NCBI RefSeq assembly: GCF_024199945.1
Contig: NZ_JANADP010000001.1
Span: 1,922,001 to 1,986,000, forward strand
Length of the DNA: 64,000 nucleotides
Reading direction: 5' to 3'
Source of the DNA: Bradyrhizobium sp. CCGUVB4N
Lineage (GTDB): Bacteria > Pseudomonadota > Alphaproteobacteria > Rhizobiales > Xanthobacteraceae
The first letter of the stretch is position 1; each line of letters starts with the position of its first letter. The position numbers and the translations under genes are program-made. Positions 45,188 to 54,384 of this stretch are shown here, one piece after another. The notes beneath the pieces are model-generated. The model searched no databases. It had not been told where the DNA came from and saw only the letters and a list, made by a program, of their open reading frames with translations.

Positions 45188-47243
45188 GGCCAATCAGAAG
45201 ATCACGGCCACGCATCTGTCGCGCATGGCATTCCTGTACGTGCGACAGTCGACGCTGCGCCAGGTCTTCGAGAACACCGAGAGTACGCAGCGCCAGTATG
45301 CGCTGCGCGATCGTGCCGTCGCACTCGGTTGGCCGCTTGATCGGATCGTGGTCATCGACAGCGATCTCGGGCAATCCGGCGCCAGCGCGGCCGACCGCGA
45401 GGGCTTCCAGCGTCTGGTCAGCGAGGTTGGCCTGGGCCGTGTCGGGATCGTACTCGGACTTGAAGTATCGCGCCTTGCGCGCAACAACACCGACTGGCAT
45501 CGATTGCTCGAGCTGTGTGCACTCGCTGACACACTGATCCTGGATGAAGACGGGCTGTATGATCCGGCGCACTTCAATGACCGTCTACTCCTGGGTTTAA
45601 AAGGAACCATGAGTGAAGCCGAACTTCATGTGCTCAAGGCGCGACTTCGCGGCGGCATCCTCAGCCGCGCCCGCCGCGGCGAGCTGAAGCAGATGGTCCC
45701 GGTCGGCTTTGTGCATGATACACAGGAGCGTGTTATCCTTGATCCGGACCTCCAGGTGCAGGCAGCCGTGCGGCTGTTCTTCGACACCTTCAGGCGCGCA
45801 GGCTCCTGTTTGGCGGTGGTAAAGGAGTTCCACGCGAAGGAGCTGCTGTTCCCGCGCCGTTTGAGAAGTGGCGCACACAAGGGCGAACTCGTGTGGGCTG
45901 AGCTCCTGCACTGTCGCGCTCGGCAGATCATCCATAATCCGCGCTATGCCGGCGCCTTCGTGTTCGGTCGTACCAAACACCGTCGTCTGCCGAGCGGAAA
46001 GTACTCTTCGCGGCAAGTTCCAAGCGAGGAGTGGATCCTGCTGCGCGACATCCATCCGGGCTATATCAGCTGGGAGGAGTACCGATCGAACCTGGACCGT
46101 GTGAAGGGTAATGCGCTGGCCTGGAGCACCGAGCAGCATCGGGGCCCGGCGCGCGAGGGGACGGCCTTGCTGCAAGGTCTTGTGATCTGCGGGAGCTGCG
46201 GCGAGCGTATGTCGGTGCGTTATCACTCTCACCACAACCAACAAGTGCCGACCTACTGGTGTGGCCGGCGCCCGATGCACCGCGGCGAGATCGGTCTGTG
46301 TCAGACGGTGCATGGCAGCGCACTCGATGCTGCGATCAGCGACATCCTGATCGAGGCAATGACGCCGCTGGCGGTCGACGTCGCTCTCAGCGTGCAACAG
46401 GAGCTCGCCAGCCGTCAGGAGGAAGCAGATCGGTTGCGCCGTCAGCACGTGGAGCGAGCGAAGTATGATGCAGAACTCGCGCAGCGCCGCTTCCTCAAGG
46501 TCGATCCCGACAACCGGCTGGTGGCCGATGCCCTGGAAGCCGACTGGAATACGAAGCTTCGTGCGCTCGCCGCTGCACAGGAAGCATACAACAAAGCCTC
46601 GGCCGCCGATGTAAGCGTCGTGACCGATGCCGAGCGTACCGCGCTGATGGCTCTCGCCACCGACTTCCCCCGCCTCTGGCGCAATCCGTGTACGCAGATG
46701 AAAGACAAGAAGCGCATGCTTCGCCTGCTGATCGAGGACGTGGCGCTCAGCAAGGGTGATACGATCCACGTGGATATCCGCTTCGTCGGCGGCGCGACGC
46801 GCTCACTGGATCTGCCGCTGCCGAAGTCGTGTGTCGAGTTGCGTACGACAGATGCCGCCGTGATCGAGGAGATCGACCACCTCATCGATACCTACACGGA
46901 CAAAGAGATCGCCGATCTGCTCAACGAGCGAGGCGTGCGGACCGTCGTGACCACTCCTTGGACAGCTGCGCGGATCGGGCGGCTTCGCCATAGCTACCAC
47001 CTCATCGATCGGCATACACGCCTGCTCGCGCAGGGACTGCTGACTCCGCAGGACGTCGCGGCTCGCTACAACGTTGTGGTCTCAACCGTCCACATGTGGC
47101 GCCGACGTGGCCTGCTACGCGCACATCCGGTCAACGATCGCGGCGACTTCCTCTATGAGATTCCGCCAGAGGACCTGCCGACGAAGTTCGCTCACAAGCG
47201 CGATTACCAGATCGATCCTGTAACTTCATCCTCACGTAACTGA
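45171..47243 (+). CDS. Large serine recombinase
   Basis: 690 residues from ATG 45171, with AAGGAGG about 10 bp upstream. The catalytic N-terminal domain has AFLYVRQSTLRQV with the nucleophilic Ser and LEVSRLARNNTDWHRLLELC with the active-site Arg. This is followed by a recombinase domain (VPVGFVHDTQERVILD and IIHNPRYAGAFVFGR), a zinc ribbon (CGSCGERM, then YWCGRRP and GLCQ), a coiled coil (ELASRQEEADRLRRQHVERA), and a C-terminal MerR-like helix-turn-helix (LTPQDVAARYNVVVSTVHMW). It is intact and likely moves the element. Confidence 0.93.
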   Translation: MPMNSEANQKITATHLSRMAFLYVRQSTLRQVFENTESTQRQYALRDRAVALGWPLDRIVVIDSDLGQSGASAADREGFQRLVSEVGLGRVGIVLGLEVSRLARNNTDWHRLLELCALADTLILDEDGLYDPAHFNDRLLLGLKGTMSEAELHVLKARLRGGILSRARRGELKQMVPVGFVHDTQERVILDPDLQVQAAVRLFFDTFRRAGSCLAVVKEFHAKELLFPRRLRSGAHKGELVWAELLHCRARQIIHNPRYAGAFVFGRTKHRRLPSGKYSSRQVPSEEWILLRDIHPGYISWEEYRSNLDRVKGNALAWSTEQHRGPAREGTALLQGLVICGSCGERMSVRYHSHHNQQVPTYWCGRRPMHRGEIGLCQTVHGSALDAAISDILIEAMTPLAVDVALSVQQELASRQEEADRLRRQHVERAKYDAELAQRRFLKVDPDNRLVADALEADWNTKLRALAAAQEAYNKASAADVSVVTDAERTALMALATDFPRLWRNPCTQMKDKKRMLRLLIEDVALSKGDTIHVDIRFVGGATRSLDLPLPKSCVELRTTDAAVIEEIDHLIDTYTDKEIADLLNERGVRTVVTTPWTAARIGRLRHSYHLIDRHTRLLAQGLLTPQDVAARYNVVVSTVHMWRRRGLLRAHPVNDRGDFLYEIPPEDLPTKFAHKRDYQIDPVTSSSRN

Positions 47244-47270
47244 CGAGGTGCAATATGAGTCTGAGCCCTT

Positions 47271-48029
47271 GTCCCGAGGCCGATACGGCCGCGCCGGCAG
47301 AATTGTGGTGCTGTAGTGAGCCGCCATCTCAGCGTAGGTGCGATTGACCGCCGGTTCATAGAAGCACGCTTTGGTGATGCCCGACCGCAGATTGTCGCAC
47401 ACCACCGTCGCCGGAACCCCGCCCATGAATGCAAAAGTGCGCGTGTGCGAACCGATCCAGTCGGACAGCCCCTGCGTCCAGCTGGCCTCGGCGTATGTGA
47501 GGCTCGATGCACCGAGCACGGCGACGAACAGCTGCGCCGTCATCGCTTCGCCGGTCGACGCGTCGATTACCGCAAGCGTCGTGCCGGCGTAATCGACAAA
47601 CATGCGCTCGCCAGCGACGTGGCTCTGCCGCATGGTCGGCGACAGCCGCGCCTCCCAGGCGCGATAGAGTTCACAGTAGCGGCTAATGCCATAACCATCG
47701 GGGTGGACGGCGCGATGCTCCTCCCACAACAGCTGCAGCGTCACCCCCGGCCGGCGCAGTTCGCGGTGAATAGCCGCCCAGTCCGGCTGCGGCCGCCGAT
47801 CCTTGGCCGCGACCGCAGGCGGCGGGAAGAGCTGGCGCTCCAGAGCTTCGTCCCTCAGGCCGTCCGGCAGCGGCCAGGCGAGGCCGGCACGCCGCGCCCG
47901 CCGGATGCACTCCCCGGCGGCCGTCGCGCTCACCCCGAGGCTGGCGGCGATCTTGCGTTTGGACAAACCGGCTGCGGACAGCCGCAGCACGTCACGGATC
48001 TTGCGCATCGGTAATCTCGGTCCAGGCAT
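47271..48029 (-). pseudogene. istA: istA 5' part
   Basis: The N-terminal half of IstA from MPGPRLPMRKIRDVLRLSAA at 48029, with AAGGAGCGGG upstream. It has a helix-turn-helix (KRKIAASLGVSATAAGECIR) and first catalytic blocks GERMFVDYAGTTLAVID and GGVPATVVCDNLRSGITKA. The reading frame leaves IS21 sequence after PYRPRDK and enters the recombinase element. Confidence 0.85.
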
Positions 48030-48126
48030 TGTCCCCCGCTCCTTGTGGAAAAGGAGCGAAGCCATGCCGATTCGCGGATTACCCAACGGCCTCCATCACA
48101 CCCGTCCACAGGCTGGTCGCGATCGC

Positions 48127-48207
48127 CCGGAATGGGTGGTCGCGATCAATCGTAGCGGGTGGTCGCAATCCATCGTAGCGGATGGTCGCAATCAATCGTA
48201 GCGCGCA
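48127..48207 (-). repeat. Right terminal repeats of the IS21 element
   Basis: Three tandem units of about 23 bp, each containing GGTCGC(A/G)ATC(A/C)ATCGTAGCG, at 48136-48204. They are inverted relative to the left-end units and probably form IstA binding sites. Confidence 0.78.
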
Positions 48208-48213
48208 CTGGGC

Positions 48214-48567
48214 ATGATCGACGAGCAGGAAAAGAGCGTTCTCTATCGAAATTCGACGCGGCGAGGCTGGCGCGGCCCATTGCAAGTGCCATTCGACAGC
48301 CCGTCTGAGATGCCGATAGAACGGCCGAAAATGATCCGCCGTGGATTACGGGTTGTCATTGAGCTCGGGACAAGCAAGGTAGCCATCAAAGCTGCGTTGA
48401 ATTTGCCTGAGAAAGAGATCGAGCAGATCGCGGGCTTAGAGCCGGGCTTCTTTCGACCCGCGGCCGAGGTTCATAGCCTTGCGACGGCGAAACGGCAGAC
48501 GCTGAAAGCAGTCGACGTCGAAAGCGGCGAGGTAATAGAGTTTCCGCACGCCACAAAGCGTTCCTAA
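48214..48567 (+). pseudogene. ImmA/IrrE-family C-terminal part (right of IS21)
   Basis: Reads MIDEQEKSVLYRNSTRRGWR, then EMPIERPKMIRRGLRVVIEL and KEIEQIAGLEPGFF. It is the continuation of the interrupted metallopeptidase: FDLG at 41953 plus IDEQEK here restores the usual RAFDLGLIDEQE junction. The final 40 residues contain VHSLATAKRQTLKAVD and look native. Confidence 0.7.
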
Positions 48568-49101
48568 TCTCGCATCCGATAAGCCCCATCGGCCGAGCCG
48601 CGAGGAACGAGAGGGGCAGCAGACTCGGAAAGCCGCGCAGAAGTCAAGTCGCGTGAGCAATCCGCGACGCGGCAAACATACTTCGCATCGCGCGGTGTGC
48701 TTCACTAGATGGAAGCCGCCCGAGAGGCGGTACCTAGCATTTCCGACGGTCCACGTGCATTGGCCGACTCAAGTTCCTCGGACGAAGGTTCAGAACGCCA
48801 ATATGTCATTCCATGAAGGTGTCCGCCAGGGACCGTGCAGCTCAAGGAGGCGCAGCACACGATTTTATAGGAGTGCGTTTTGTCGTTGTTCCTCAAGTGT
48901 TGTGGGCAGCGGCGGTAGAATTGACGCGTCAGCAGCGCAAGAAATGAGCCCGCCAAAAGGCGAGTGACAGGAGTGTTAGGAGGGTAGGGCATGGCCCAAA
49001 GCGCAGCTGCGCGATGAACGAGATCACCACCATTGCTCGGCATTTGTAAGGCTCAAAAGACGGCGCCTGCAACTATCGAACCCAGCGCCTGACGGCAAGC
49101 C
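48568..49101. other. Region without a supported gene
   Basis: Short frames on both strands, no motifs. Confidence 0.35.
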
Positions 49102-50136
49102 TTATGTTCGGCCAACTCCCGCAGCGACTTCAGACCGAATGATGGTTGCGGTGTTCAATGAAGCCTCTAGCGAGAGGTCCCCAAATGCGAGCTGACAAAG
49201 AAGATAGTTGGCGCCTGCCTCTTCCAGATGATTGAGGAGTGTTTGTCGTATTGAAGCGGCCGTCCCGGCGACGCACAGCTCACTCTCGATTGCTGCATCG
49301 AACGTCAAGGGCAGATTTTGTGGAGTGGGGATGTTGTTGCGTTCATAAAGGAACTTGAAGCTGTCGAGCCAGCGACCATAAGCAGGTGCAGCGAGTGAAT
49401 AAGCATCTGCTTCAGAACTTCCAGCCACGACCATACGCAGCAAGCCAAGAAACGGCGACTGACCATTCGCGTCTGAGCGTTGCTCTCGATGCGAGCGGTA
49501 TGCGTCCGTGACCCTTCGGACGGACGATGAGGGCCCAAGACTCGCGATGTTTGCACCGATTTCCGCGGCCCAGCTTGCCGAATCGGGGTGATTTACAGCG
49601 ATCCATGTCGGGGGATGCGGCCACTGACGAGGCGTCAGCGTCAATGGAACCTCGTCCAATTGGTAATGGGTACCCTCGTAGGAGAGCGTGCCGCCGCGCA
49701 TGGCTTTAACAAGGATTTCGCTAGCTTCCGTATAACGTCCCGGTGCAGCGTCTGCACGGACCCCGAAATATCCCAACTCAACGGGGAGGGAGCCGCGTCC
49801 GATGCCAAGTTCAAGCCTACCGCCGCTCAAGTGATCCAACATACAGGCCTCTTCAAAGACCCGCAGCGGATGATGAAGGCTAAGCAGCATAACCATCGGG
49901 CCGATGCGAAGATTGGTTGTGCGTTGAGCGACGCTGGACAAGAACAGATTCGGCGAAGGACTTCTGCCATGTGGAGTACAATGGTGCTCTGCTAGATGAT
50001 AGGCATAGAACCCCAGACGATCGCATGCTTCAGCGAGCAGGAGCCGATCGTCATATTGTTTGGCGACATCACGGCCGTTCGCGTCCAGGTGATCGAAGAT
50101 GCCGAACGTCAGTGTTGATGAAGGGAGATTTTTCAC
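49102..50136 (-). CDS. Luciferase-like (LLM class) flavin-dependent monooxygenase
   Basis: 344 residues of the bacterial-luciferase TIM-barrel family. FGIFDHLDANGRDVAKQYDD, YAYHLAEHHCTPHGRSPSPN, RIGPMVMLLSLHHPLRVFEE and LSGGRLELGIGRGSLPVELG are conserved FMN-binding and barrel blocks. Such enzymes oxidise a substrate with reduced flavin from a separate reductase; a candidate reductase is at 39.8 kb. It follows the HisC-like gene by 43 bp, forming an operon with it. Substrate unknown. Confidence 0.85.
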   Translation of the reverse strand: MKNLPSSTLTFGIFDHLDANGRDVAKQYDDRLLLAEACDRLGFYAYHLAEHHCTPHGRSPSPNLFLSSVAQRTTNLRIGPMVMLLSLHHPLRVFEEACMLDHLSGGRLELGIGRGSLPVELGYFGVRADAAPGRYTEASEILVKAMRGGTLSYEGTHYQLDEVPLTLTPRQWPHPPTWIAVNHPDSASWAAEIGANIASLGPSSSVRRVTDAYRSHREQRSDANGQSPFLGLLRMVVAGSSEADAYSLAAPAYGRWLDSFKFLYERNNIPTPQNLPLTFDAAIESELCVAGTAASIRQTLLNHLEEAGANYLLCQLAFGDLSLEASLNTATIIRSEVAAGVGRT

Positions 50137-50179
50137 TAGATCACCTCGAGAATTGCAGCAGGAGAGTTATCGGCTTGGC

Positions 50180-51271
50180 TTAGCGCGAAGATCTGGAAAT
50201 GTTACCGACCGCTGAAAGAAACGTATCCATTTGCGCGTCTGTGCCGATTGTAATGCGTATGAAAGTTTCGAGACCGCTTTCAGGAAAGAATGCAACAAGC
50301 ACGTTGCGGCCCTGCAATGCGGCTTGCCACCAAGCGCCATCGTGTTCGCCGGGCACCCGAGCCAGCAAAAAATTTGCGTGGGAAGGCAATACCGCAAACC
50401 CAAGTTTGGACAGCTCAATTGTCGTTCGTTCCCTTGCAAGCATGATACGTTGGTGGTCCTCCTCGAAGGCGGCTCGATGCGCAATGATGCTCGCGCCGAC
50501 CGCATGACCAATCACATTCATGTTGAAGAGGTTCTGCATGGTACGCAGCCTGCCGATGAGCTCGGGGTGACCGAAGCCGAAGCCGATGCGAAGGCCCGCG
50601 GTGGCATAACTTTTCGAAAAAGTTCTCAGTACCAGAAGATTTGAATAGCGGTTGACGAGCCGTAGTCCGTTATCGGGCGCAAAGTCGACATACGCTTCGT
50701 CGAGCACGATCAGTCGATCAGATTGTGCTACGAGCCTTTCGATATCGGCGATCGAAACAAACGTTCCCGTCGGATTGTTCGGATTGGCCAGCACGATGAA
50801 CTTGGCATCCCTGGCGGGACCGAAAAGCAATTGGTGCGTGGGTAAGGAATGGGTCTTACCCCACCCGATCTCCAGAAATTGAGCTTCGTGCAACATGGCG
50901 AGCTTGCGGTTGAACGAAAATCCGGGCGATATCATCGCGACGGTGTCGCCCGGAGCGAGGAACGCTTTGTAGATGAGACCGAGAAGTTCAGACGATCCGT
51001 TCCCAGCAATCACCTGATCGGCGGACAGTCCGTAGGCACAGGCGGCCGCCTCGCGCAAGCCGGCGTTATCGTCTTCCGGATACAGATAATGCTGCTCAAG
51101 GGCGGCAATCGCGCTTTGCCTGATGATCGGCGGCAACGGGAATGGGTTCTCGTTCATGTTGAGTTTGACGCAATTAGCATCAAGCGCGGGCGGAGCAGGT
51201 GGCGTAACATCTAACTGTTTTGCCACGTGCGAGAGGGACGAGAGTGCGCTTAGCAGCCTTGCGTCTGACAT
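50180..51271 (-). CDS. Histidinol-phosphate/aromatic aminotransferase (HisC-like)
   Basis: 363 residues from MSDARLLSALSSLSHVAKQL at 51271; a longer frame to 51307 is possible. Fold-type I PLP enzyme: LNMNENPFPLPP, VIAGNGSSELLGLIYKAFLA, VLANPNNPTGTF, VLDEAYVDFAP and LRTFSKSYATAGLRIGFGFG with the PLP Lys. HisC paralogues often act on aromatic amino acids, so tryptophan or phenylalanine transamination is possible. It is cotranscribed with the monooxygenase. A NolA-type promoter lies about 600 bp upstream on the same strand, with one small ORF between. Confidence 0.88.
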   Translation of the reverse strand: MSDARLLSALSSLSHVAKQLDVTPPAPPALDANCVKLNMNENPFPLPPIIRQSAIAALEQHYLYPEDDNAGLREAAACAYGLSADQVIAGNGSSELLGLIYKAFLAPGDTVAMISPGFSFNRKLAMLHEAQFLEIGWGKTHSLPTHQLLFGPARDAKFIVLANPNNPTGTFVSIADIERLVAQSDRLIVLDEAYVDFAPDNGLRLVNRYSNLLVLRTFSKSYATAGLRIGFGFGHPELIGRLRTMQNLFNMNVIGHAVGASIIAHRAAFEEDHQRIMLARERTTIELSKLGFAVLPSHANFLLARVPGEHDGAWWQAALQGRNVLVAFFPESGLETFIRITIGTDAQMDTFLSAVGNISRSSR

Positions 51272-51412
51272 GTGGTCACTCCGTCGAAAAGCATGGGTTC
51301 TGAGCATGGCGATGGTCCGATCTGGCTGAACACTCGTCTTGGAGCATGAGCTTCCGCACCAGCAGGCCGACCTGTCTCTTCACAGTCGGACGGCGCGGAG
51401 CTTCACCAGTTT

Positions 51413-51826
51413 TTAGATATCTATCCTAACAGTTGCATGAATGCAGGAAAGAAACCGTAATTTGTGTTCCTCGTTCCTCGTTCCTCGTTCCTCGTATTGC
51501 GAGGGGCGAGTCGGTCGGATGTGAGCTCTCCCATGATACCTGCATTGAGTGCTGTTCAACTCCAGCGAAGGCGCATTGTCGGCCTGGAGAACTTCATCGA
51601 CATCTCGATGAAGACTGTCGGCGGTGAGTTCAGACAGATCGATGTCTACTGTTCGGTAACGGCGGACCTCAAGAAAGCCCGCCGCGCGGCCGCCGGTCGT
51701 GCTTGGAGTTGAGGGACATCGTAGTTGTTCTCCAGCAGGGAGATATAGATGCTCTTGTACGCTTTCTTGGACGTGCTCGAGGAGCGTGACAGACTGACGC
51801 GGCGCAAACATTTGCGTTTGAGACAT
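51413..51826 (-). CDS. Hypothetical protein behind NolA-type promoter copy 5
   Basis: 137 residues starting MSQTQMFAPRQSVTLLEHVQ, with a central RRYRTVDIDLSELTADSLHR. The C-terminal part runs through a tandem TTCCTCG repeat and is probably not native. The start is about 55 bp downstream of the promoter's -10. Family unknown; may be a truncated gene. Confidence 0.35.
   Translation of the reverse strand: MSQTQMFAPRQSVTLLEHVQESVQEHLYLPAGEQLRCPSTPSTTGGRAAGFLEVRRYRTVDIDLSELTADSLHRDVDEVLQADNAPSLELNSTQCRYHGRAHIRPTRPSQYEERGTRNEEHKLRFLSCIHATVRIDI
51467..51494. repeat. Four tandem copies of TTCCTCG
   Basis: A perfect 7-bp unit repeated four times (51467-51494). It lies in the C-terminal part of a minus-strand ORF, where each change of one unit would shift the frame. 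Confidence 0.9.
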
Positions 51827-51881
51827 TCACAACCCTCGTTCCGGCGTCATCGACGGCCCCGATGCTCCTACCTGTTCTGGT

Positions 51882-51912
51882 AGTGTACAACTTGACCCTA
51901 CGTTCGTTTCAA
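51882..51912 (-). promoter_or_regulatory. NolA-type MerR promoter, copy 5 (upstream of ORF-hisC-LLM)
   Basis: On the minus strand: TTGAAA (51912-51907), 19-bp spacer CGAACGTAGGGTCAAGTTG, TACACT (51887-51882). It faces the 137-residue ORF, the HisC-like aminotransferase and the luciferase-like monooxygenase, all on the same strand. Confidence 0.58.
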
Positions 51913-52199
51913 GGGGGCGATAGTCGTTGGACAATGGGGCATACTCGCTACAATGAGACTCGAGCCGCTAACGATCGACGAAATCGCCAAGCCATAAGGA
52001 AACGAGGCAAACTGCTTGCACTCAGTCGCTGCTTGCGTGTCCGAAGGCCGGCGACGCTATTCTCAGCGACGGCGTTTACGCGCCTGTGAGAGCCACCGCA
52101 GGGTCGCAAAGGCGCCTTCTGATGGGAAGTGAATCAAACCGAGCCACCCTCTAACTTGCAAACGGCCGCTTCAAGCGCGCGACACAGGAGGCGGGCCCG

Positions 52200-52524
52200 A
52201 GCGACCGTAGCTCGGAGTGTCTTTGTTCCTGATATCCCAATCCTCCAAGGTCTCCGAAACAATGGTAAAACCGCGGTAGATCGGCACATTCACTATCCCG
52301 GCATGTTCGGCCGGCACTTTGCCGAAATTGCCAGAGCCGCTGGTATGTATGGGGTGCGCCTTGAACATCCCCCAGAGGTAGACGACGGCATCGCCGCCGC
52401 GCCTGCGCACGAAGGGCCAGCTTTAGTCGACGCCGTCGTCAATCGGACCGAGCTCGCCGTGCCGCCCTCCGTAACGATGGAGATGGCCAAGGGCTTCTCT
52501 CTCCACACGCCTAAAGCAATTTGA
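52200..52524 (+). pseudogene. Pyruvate oxidase-type ThDP enzyme, C-terminal fragment
   Basis: YPGMFGRHFAEIARAAGMYG, then EGPALVDAVVNRTELAVPPS and VTMEMAKGFSLHTPKAI, closely match the C-terminus of PoxB-like pyruvate dehydrogenases (quinone) of rhizobia. The rest of the gene is not upstream; the N-terminal part lies just downstream on the opposite strand. Confidence 0.6.
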
Positions 52525-52549
52525 ATGACCGGACCGATGAGGTCATTGA

Positions 52550-52905
52550 CTAAAGAGGATCTCGGGATTGGCGTTCCTGAAAGTACGACACCGTCTTCTG
52601 CCGAAGGAACGTGTGCAGCGATCGCATGCACTGGTACGGGGGAACGATGACAATCAAACAATCAAACAGCCGTTGATGAGATGGAGATTGCCTGGCCCGC
52701 AGCTTCCGGCACAGATGGCGAACTCGCTGGTCAGGTGAGCCTCGGCACCGGCCGCAAAGGCCGCCACTTCCTCGTGGCGGACATGAATCCAGTCGATGCA
52801 TCCGTGACGGCGGATCGCATCGGTAAGGTCATTCTGGCTATCCCCAGCGATTGCATAGATGCGCTTGCCCCCGACCTTAGCAAGAGTGCGGGCAGAACGG
52901 ATCTG
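52550..52905 (-). pseudogene. Pyruvate oxidase-type ThDP enzyme, N-terminal fragment, inverted
   Basis: [40 protein letters not shown] and [19 protein letters not shown] are the N-terminal ThDP-binding block (GDSLNGLxDAIR, RHEEx[17 protein letters not shown]). It continues with shifts through [20 protein letters not shown]. It is oriented opposite to the C-terminal fragment, so an inversion or deletion has split the gene. Confidence 0.6.
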
Positions 52906-53024
52906 CAACACTGGGCCATGGCCGATGTCTTGTCCGAGCGATTGACTTAGCGAAGCGCGAACGCCTCGCAAACATATCGACGGCGCAGCGCGATATCGCG
53001 TAAATGAACTCTTCGGCTGCCAAT

Positions 53025-53384
53025 TCAGTTGCTACTGGTATGATCGTCTCCGCGCGTGCAAGCCACCAGATCTAGCCACGCCCTCGCAGCATGTGACAGA
53101 TAAGCACCGCGGCGCCAAATCACTGCAATGTGCCAGTCCATATCAGCTTCGTCGAGCGGCACCCAAGCGATCGACAGATGTTTGCGTTGTTCCGCGATCA
53201 TCCGCGGCAGAAAAGCTGGCCTCATACCCGTCGCAGCAAGCTCGACGATAAAATCAATCTGGCTGCTACGCGCGACGACTCGCTGCATTGATGTCGAGTA
53301 TCGCGGCGTGGTTCTTTGTTGGCGCCGACCCAAGACTACAAGAGGCTCATTTTTCGCCAGTAGCAACATTCTCTTTGAATGCAA
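53025..53384 (-). pseudogene. LysR-family regulator, C-terminal effector fragment
   Basis: QIDFIVELAATGMRPAFLPR, then WVPLDEADMDWHIAVIWRRG and YLSHAARAWLDLV, match the end of a LysR effector-binding domain. No N-terminal helix-turn-helix is found upstream in any frame. Likely the former regulator of the neighbouring oxidase gene. Confidence 0.6.
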
Positions 53385-53936
53385 TCGGAATCAGTATCTG
53401 GGCCCCGGTGTCTGAACTTCCGCCGATGATCTCCCTGCGCACCGCTTCCGACCAAAGGTAGCGCATCGTTGAGGCCGTGCCGGAAAAGGCAATACGGCTT
53501 CTCGACTTGGTGCCGAGGTCGATCGGAACTGCCTCTCCGGTGTATACCGACTTGTGTTTCAGGCAGAAGATCTGTGCTGCATGCCTTTGCGTGTCAAATG
53601 CTCAAAGACTGCGCAGTCTTACCGGCGCGTTGGTCTAAGCGCCGGGCGATTCGGTGCGCGCCAAATCGCGACGACCGCGAAAGAATGGCCAAAAGCCATG
53701 ATGGTCGCACGGTCTCTGTAGATGAATGCCCCTGACGATCGCTACAGATTCGTTGCGTTCTCGTTCCGCCCCGTGCACTAGGAAAAATCCAGTCGACGAG
53801 TAGGAATAATCTAGTCGACATTGCGTTTGCACGCCTCCGTCTGGCCAGCGCGCTTTCATGTTGCATCGAGCGACAAATCGATCCGCGCATGGTCTCGCGC
53901 CGCAGGTCGGTCTTCTTTTTGCCCTAACGCAGCCAA
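53385..53936. other. Region without a supported gene
   Basis: Competing frames, no motifs. Confidence 0.35.
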
Positions 53937-54206
53937 ATGCCCTTGCAAGGAGCCGAGCCGCCGACACGACGTTTGACAGGAGAGACGGTGCAAGTGTTGC
54001 AGGCAAGAAGTGGTGTCTTCGATCCGGAAGACCTTTGCATGTTGGGGAAGATTTTTGATGAGGCGGTGGCGGCGCTGCCGGCAAGTATGCGAACTCCCAT
54101 CAACAGAACGGAGATCGCCAAGCTTGTGCTTGGACGCACAGCCGCTGGTCGGGCCGAATTGGTCCGCCTCAGGAAGCTGATGGTAGCCATTGCTTCCGCC
54201 GTTTAG
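53937..54206 (+). CDS. Small conserved hypothetical protein
   Basis: Up to 89 residues. The core VLQARSGVFDPEDLCMLGKI, then VAALPASMRTPINRTEIAKL and LGRTAAGRAELVRLRKL, has even codon quality and resembles short helical proteins found in many Bradyrhizobium genomes. Function unknown. The true start may be near 53988 (GTG before QVLQARSG). It lies about 180 bp upstream of the nolA promoter. Confidence 0.5.
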   Translation: MPLQGAEPPTRRLTGETVQVLQARSGVFDPEDLCMLGKIFDEAVAALPASMRTPINRTEIAKLVLGRTAAGRAELVRLRKLMVAIASAV

Positions 54207-54384
54207 TCCAGCAGAGGTCCAATGCTTCTTTCGATGCGCCCATGACGAGGTCATCCGACGCAAAGTCAACAGTGTGGTTGCTTCTTGCATGTCACATTCG
54301 CCCGGTGAAGCGCTTCCTCGGAAGGCAAAGTTCGATATTTCGTGCGAGAACCTGGCCGCAAGATCTACGGGCCGTCAAAACCGC

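Larger units (their letters stand above)
43797..47270 (+). mobile_element. Serine-recombinase element inserted in istA
   Basis: A 3.5-kb insert with the gene order DUF5372 - helix-turn-helix protein - C-terminal frame - large serine recombinase, all on the plus strand. It splits istA without loss of coding sequence; CTT is found at both junctions (43794-43796 and 47268-47270), consistent with recombination at a short core. No cargo genes and no terminal inverted repeats are seen, fitting large serine recombinase rather than DDE transposition. Ends are accurate to a few bases. Confidence 0.8.
41954..48207. mobile_element. IS21-family element, itself interrupted
   Basis: It is bounded by multiple inverted end repeats and flanked by the 6-bp direct repeat CTGGGC (41948-41953 and 48208-48213), a target duplication of the size expected for IS21. 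It contains istB and an istA split by a 3.5-kb serine-recombinase element at 43797-47270. Without that insert the IS would be about 2.8 kb. The element itself disrupts an ImmA/IrrE gene. Confidence 0.85.

Noticed and set aside
45597..46769. 390-residue minus-strand ORF
   Set aside because: Shadow of the serine recombinase gene.
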